Position numbers and translations under genes: made by a program
The notes under the pieces: model-generated
Database searches by the model: none
What the model was told of the DNA's origin: nothing
Seen by the model: the letters and a program-made list of their open reading frames with translations, nothing else
Assembly (NCBI RefSeq): GCF_000420465.1
Contig: NZ_ATUZ01000015.1
Coordinates: 1-64,000, forward strand
Length of the DNA stretch: 64,000 bases
Reading direction: 5' to 3'
From: Desulfovibrio desulfuricans DSM 642
GTDB lineage: Bacteria; Desulfobacterota; Desulfovibrionia; Desulfovibrionales; Desulfovibrionaceae
Shown: one piece after another, positions 62,047-64,000 of the stretch
Position numbering within the stretch: position 1 is the stretch's first letter
Layout of the letters: every line of letters starts with the position of its first letter

Positions 62047-63360
62047 CTAGCGTTGATGGCGTTTGCGGTAAGCAGCGAGGTCACGGTTCCAGCCGCCGGG
62101 CACTTCTTCTTCCTTGAAGAAGATGTACGGGTTGGAACGCGGTTCCTTCACATGGTAGGCAGCGGCGGGAGTGTCGGTGACTTCCAGCAGCTTCTGGAAC
62201 GACAGGCGCTTCATGGTTTCACCCACGCGCTCGCGGTTCTTGCCTTCTTCCATCCACCAGTCCCAAATCTTTTCGATGACTTCTTTCACGTCATCGTAAG
62301 GGGCTTCACAGGAAACGAAGGGCACGAGCAGCGAACCCATCTGGGCGCCGTCCACCACGGGGGCCTTGGCGCCCACGAGGATGCTCGCGCCGCGTTCGTC
62401 ACCGATGTGCAGAGCGCGGGGCATGGTGTTGATGCAGTGCATGCAGCGCACACAGTCGGCGGTCTTGATGGAAAGCTTGGAGCCGTCCCACTTCATGCAC
62501 TTGGAGGGGCACAGATCAACGACTTCCTTCTGGATGTCGAACTTGCCCCAGTCGCGACCGGAGTGAGCGCCGGCGTTGGGGGCGAATTCGCCGCCCACGT
62601 AGCCCTTCACGGCGTCCTGGTCGATCTTGATGTCGTCCTTCCAGGTACCGACAACGGCAAAGTCGGAACGCGCCATGGCGCACACGCAGCCGTTGGGGCA
62701 ACCGTCGAACTTGAACTTGAACTTGTAGGGGAAGGCGGGACGGTGCAGTTCGTCCTGATAGTCCATGGTCAGCTGGTAGCACATGTCCTGCGTGTTGTAG
62801 CAGGCATATTCGCAGCGCGACTGGCCAAGGCAGGCTTCAGGCGTACGCAGGTTGGAGCCGGAACCACCCAGGTCGACATTCATCTTGTGGGTCAGTTCGT
62901 GGAAGATTTCTTCCAGCTGGGGGGTCTGGGTACCGAGCAGCACGATATCGCCGGTGGAACCGTGCATGTTAGTCAGACCAGAACCACGCAGATCCCAAAT
63001 ATCGCACAGGTCGCGCAGGAACTTGCTGTGGTAGTACTTGCCGGAAGGCTGGGCCACACGCATGGTGTGGAAGTGCGCCACGCCGGGGAACATTTCGGGC
63101 TGGTCGCAGTAACGGCCGATAACGCCGCCGCCGTAACCGAACACACCCACGATGCCGCCGTGCTTCCAGTGTGTTTCCATTTCGTTGTAGGAAAGCTCAA
63201 GCACACCCAGAAGGTCTTCAGGGCAGTCCACAGGGATCTGATACTCGACATTGTTGGCATTGGCCGCGCGATGCGCAGCTTCCTGCTTGATATCGGATAC
63301 AAAGCTCGGCCATGGACCGGATTCAAGCTGATCCAACTGCGGCGTTGCGAATTTTGACAT
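62047..63360 (-). CDS. dsrA: Dissimilatory sulfite reductase, alpha subunit
   Basis: The start at 63360 (MSKFATPQLDQLESG) is chosen by comparison with D. vulgaris DsrA. GTG and ATG codons lie just upstream in frame, and GAGG precedes them. The 437-residue subunit has the sirohaem/[4Fe-4S] region with SRCEYACYNTQDMC and GCPNGCVCAMARSDF. The ferredoxin domain has CPSKCMKWDG and CVRCMHCINTMPRALHIG. DsrA forms the alpha2beta2 enzyme with DsrB, the terminal step of sulfate respiration. It heads the operon dsrA-dsrB-dsrD. Confidence 0.98.
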   Translation of the reverse strand: MSKFATPQLDQLESGPWPSFVSDIKQEAAHRAANANNVEYQIPVDCPEDLLGVLELSYNEMETHWKHGGIVGVFGYGGGVIGRYCDQPEMFPGVAHFHTMRVAQPSGKYYHSKFLRDLCDIWDLRGSGLTNMHGSTGDIVLLGTQTPQLEEIFHELTHKMNVDLGGSGSNLRTPEACLGQSRCEYACYNTQDMCYQLTMDYQDELHRPAFPYKFKFKFDGCPNGCVCAMARSDFAVVGTWKDDIKIDQDAVKGYVGGEFAPNAGAHSGRDWGKFDIQKEVVDLCPSKCMKWDGSKLSIKTADCVRCMHCINTMPRALHIGDERGASILVGAKAPVVDGAQMGSLLVPFVSCEAPYDDVKEVIEKIWDWWMEEGKNRERVGETMKRLSFQKLLEVTDTPAAAYHVKEPRSNPYIFFKEEEVPGGWNRDLAAYRKRHQR

Positions 63361-64000
63361 CATCACACCTCAAAAGTTCATTGTTCTGTCCAGCCCAGAG
63401 CACAAAGCCAGACATTGATCGAGCAAAATCAAATGCCACCGGAAGCTGTGCAAAGCACGGCAAGTTGCCCGCTCAGTCTCCGTGGTTTCCTTTTGCCAGC
63501 TTCAGCCCAATATGCTTTCCCCATTGTGTGGGGGAGCAGCATCATTGGGCCGTAGTATTCAAAAACCAAGCCGTTACATATTATTCCTTTAATTGCGGTG
63601 TGTTGCCGTATTCTCTACTCATCAATCGCTCTTGGTAAAAATGATATTTCATAAATAAAAACGAAATTTCGTTGTTTTTACGCAAATATTGCTGTGTTTA
63701 AGGGCTGATGCTCTGCGTGGGGATATGGTCGGTTGCTTGATTGGCTCTGGAATCTGAGGGGGAGGTGGGCTAAAAAATATTTTTTTTCAGGGGAGGCGGG
63801 AGGCGATATTTTTTCTGATGGGGCCTGAAGGGCACATCTGCGCATGCCACGTATCAGATTAATATTGCAGATTAAAAATTTTCAAGGCAGGGTGTCACAG
63901 GCAGACAAATGTGAAGGTAAGGTTATTTTTTGTCTACTGGTATCTCATGTTGACAGGAATACCAATTATGGCATGATTCAACCACCTCAACTGTTTTTTT
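63361..64000. other. Upstream region of dsrA, no gene seen
   Basis: These 640 bp upstream of the leftward dsr operon contain its promoter but no credible gene. The proximal 230 bp are of ordinary composition and may be a long leader. The distal part is AT-rich and contains a perfect 14-bp palindrome. No -35/-10 pair could be chosen with confidence. Confidence 0.5.
63660..63673. promoter_or_regulatory. Perfect palindrome upstream of dsrA
   Basis: AACGAAATTTCGTT is a perfect 14-bp palindrome in an AT-rich stretch, about 300 bp before the dsrA start. It could be an operator for dsrABD or for a gene right of the window. No known regulator is assigned. Confidence 0.4.

Noticed and set aside
60826-63357. 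Two long rightward frames opposite dsrB and dsrA
   Set aside because: Both are antisense to conserved sulfite reductase genes. They encode Gly/Ala/Val/His-rich products without a family.

Overview
The window looks like chromosome from a Desulfovibrio of the D. desulfuricans group. The evidence is a dsrA-dsrB-dsrD dissimilatory sulfite reductase operon at the right end. There is also a CO-sensor/CODH/CooC cluster with the [2Fe-2S]-type D-cluster spacing known from Desulfovibrio CODH, and a perR-bacterioferritin-rubredoxin-2 block whose products closely resemble, from memory, those of D. desulfuricans ATCC 27774. Most genes are GC-rich. Parts of the glycan locus (about 36.3-38.1 and 41.3-42.3 kb) are visibly AT-richer.

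Layout. 0-1.9 kb: 5S rRNA with its terminator, the tail of an rRNA operon, then 1.7 kb without credible genes but with repeats. 1.9-5.7 kb: cooA-like regulator, cooS, cooC, with a candidate CooA site before cooS. 5.8-13.1 kb: a PTS-EIIC/EAL fusion, a lipoprotein and SYLF-domain pair, a DUF599 membrane protein, a flavin-type reductase and a MarR regulator that share one operator, and trpS. 13.4-26.1 kb: a cupin protein; a leftward DMT permease/phosphodiesterase/deacetylase operon; a rightward envelope-glycan group with glycosyltransferases, an FtsX-type permease, an ABC ATPase fused to a glycosyltransferase, hldE and glk. 26.3-27.7 kb: perR, bfr and rubredoxin-2 for oxygen and iron stress. 27.7-34.4 kb (leftward): phzF-like, ybaK, a hybrid histidine kinase, an RluD-CoaE fusion and an NlpC/P60 lipoprotein. 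34.5 kb: tRNA-Glu(CUC).

34.9-55.4 kb is a leftward run of 15 tightly packed genes for a surface glycan (O-antigen, capsule or flagellin glycan). Transcription starts with a DegT-type sugar aminotransferase, then a KASIII, an acyl carrier protein, a ketoreductase-type SDR and a NeuD-type acyltransferase. Together these suggest that a dedicated ACP-bound (3-hydroxy)acyl group is built and placed on an amino sugar. Next come glycosyltransferases, two radical SAM proteins, methyltransferases and sulfotransferase-like domains, many in unusual fusions: GT2-radical SAM, sulfotransferase-methyltransferase, GT-B/GT8, and sulfotransferase-like-GT2. Two small modules recur between otherwise unrelated proteins of the locus. 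This is the most novel part of the window.

55.4-64 kb: a 1.4 kb AT-rich gap, a chemoreceptor with a periplasmic c-type haem motif, a sigma-54 activator whose GAF domain carries four clustered cysteines, and the leftward dsrABD operon. No CRISPR array, insertion sequence or phage gene was seen.
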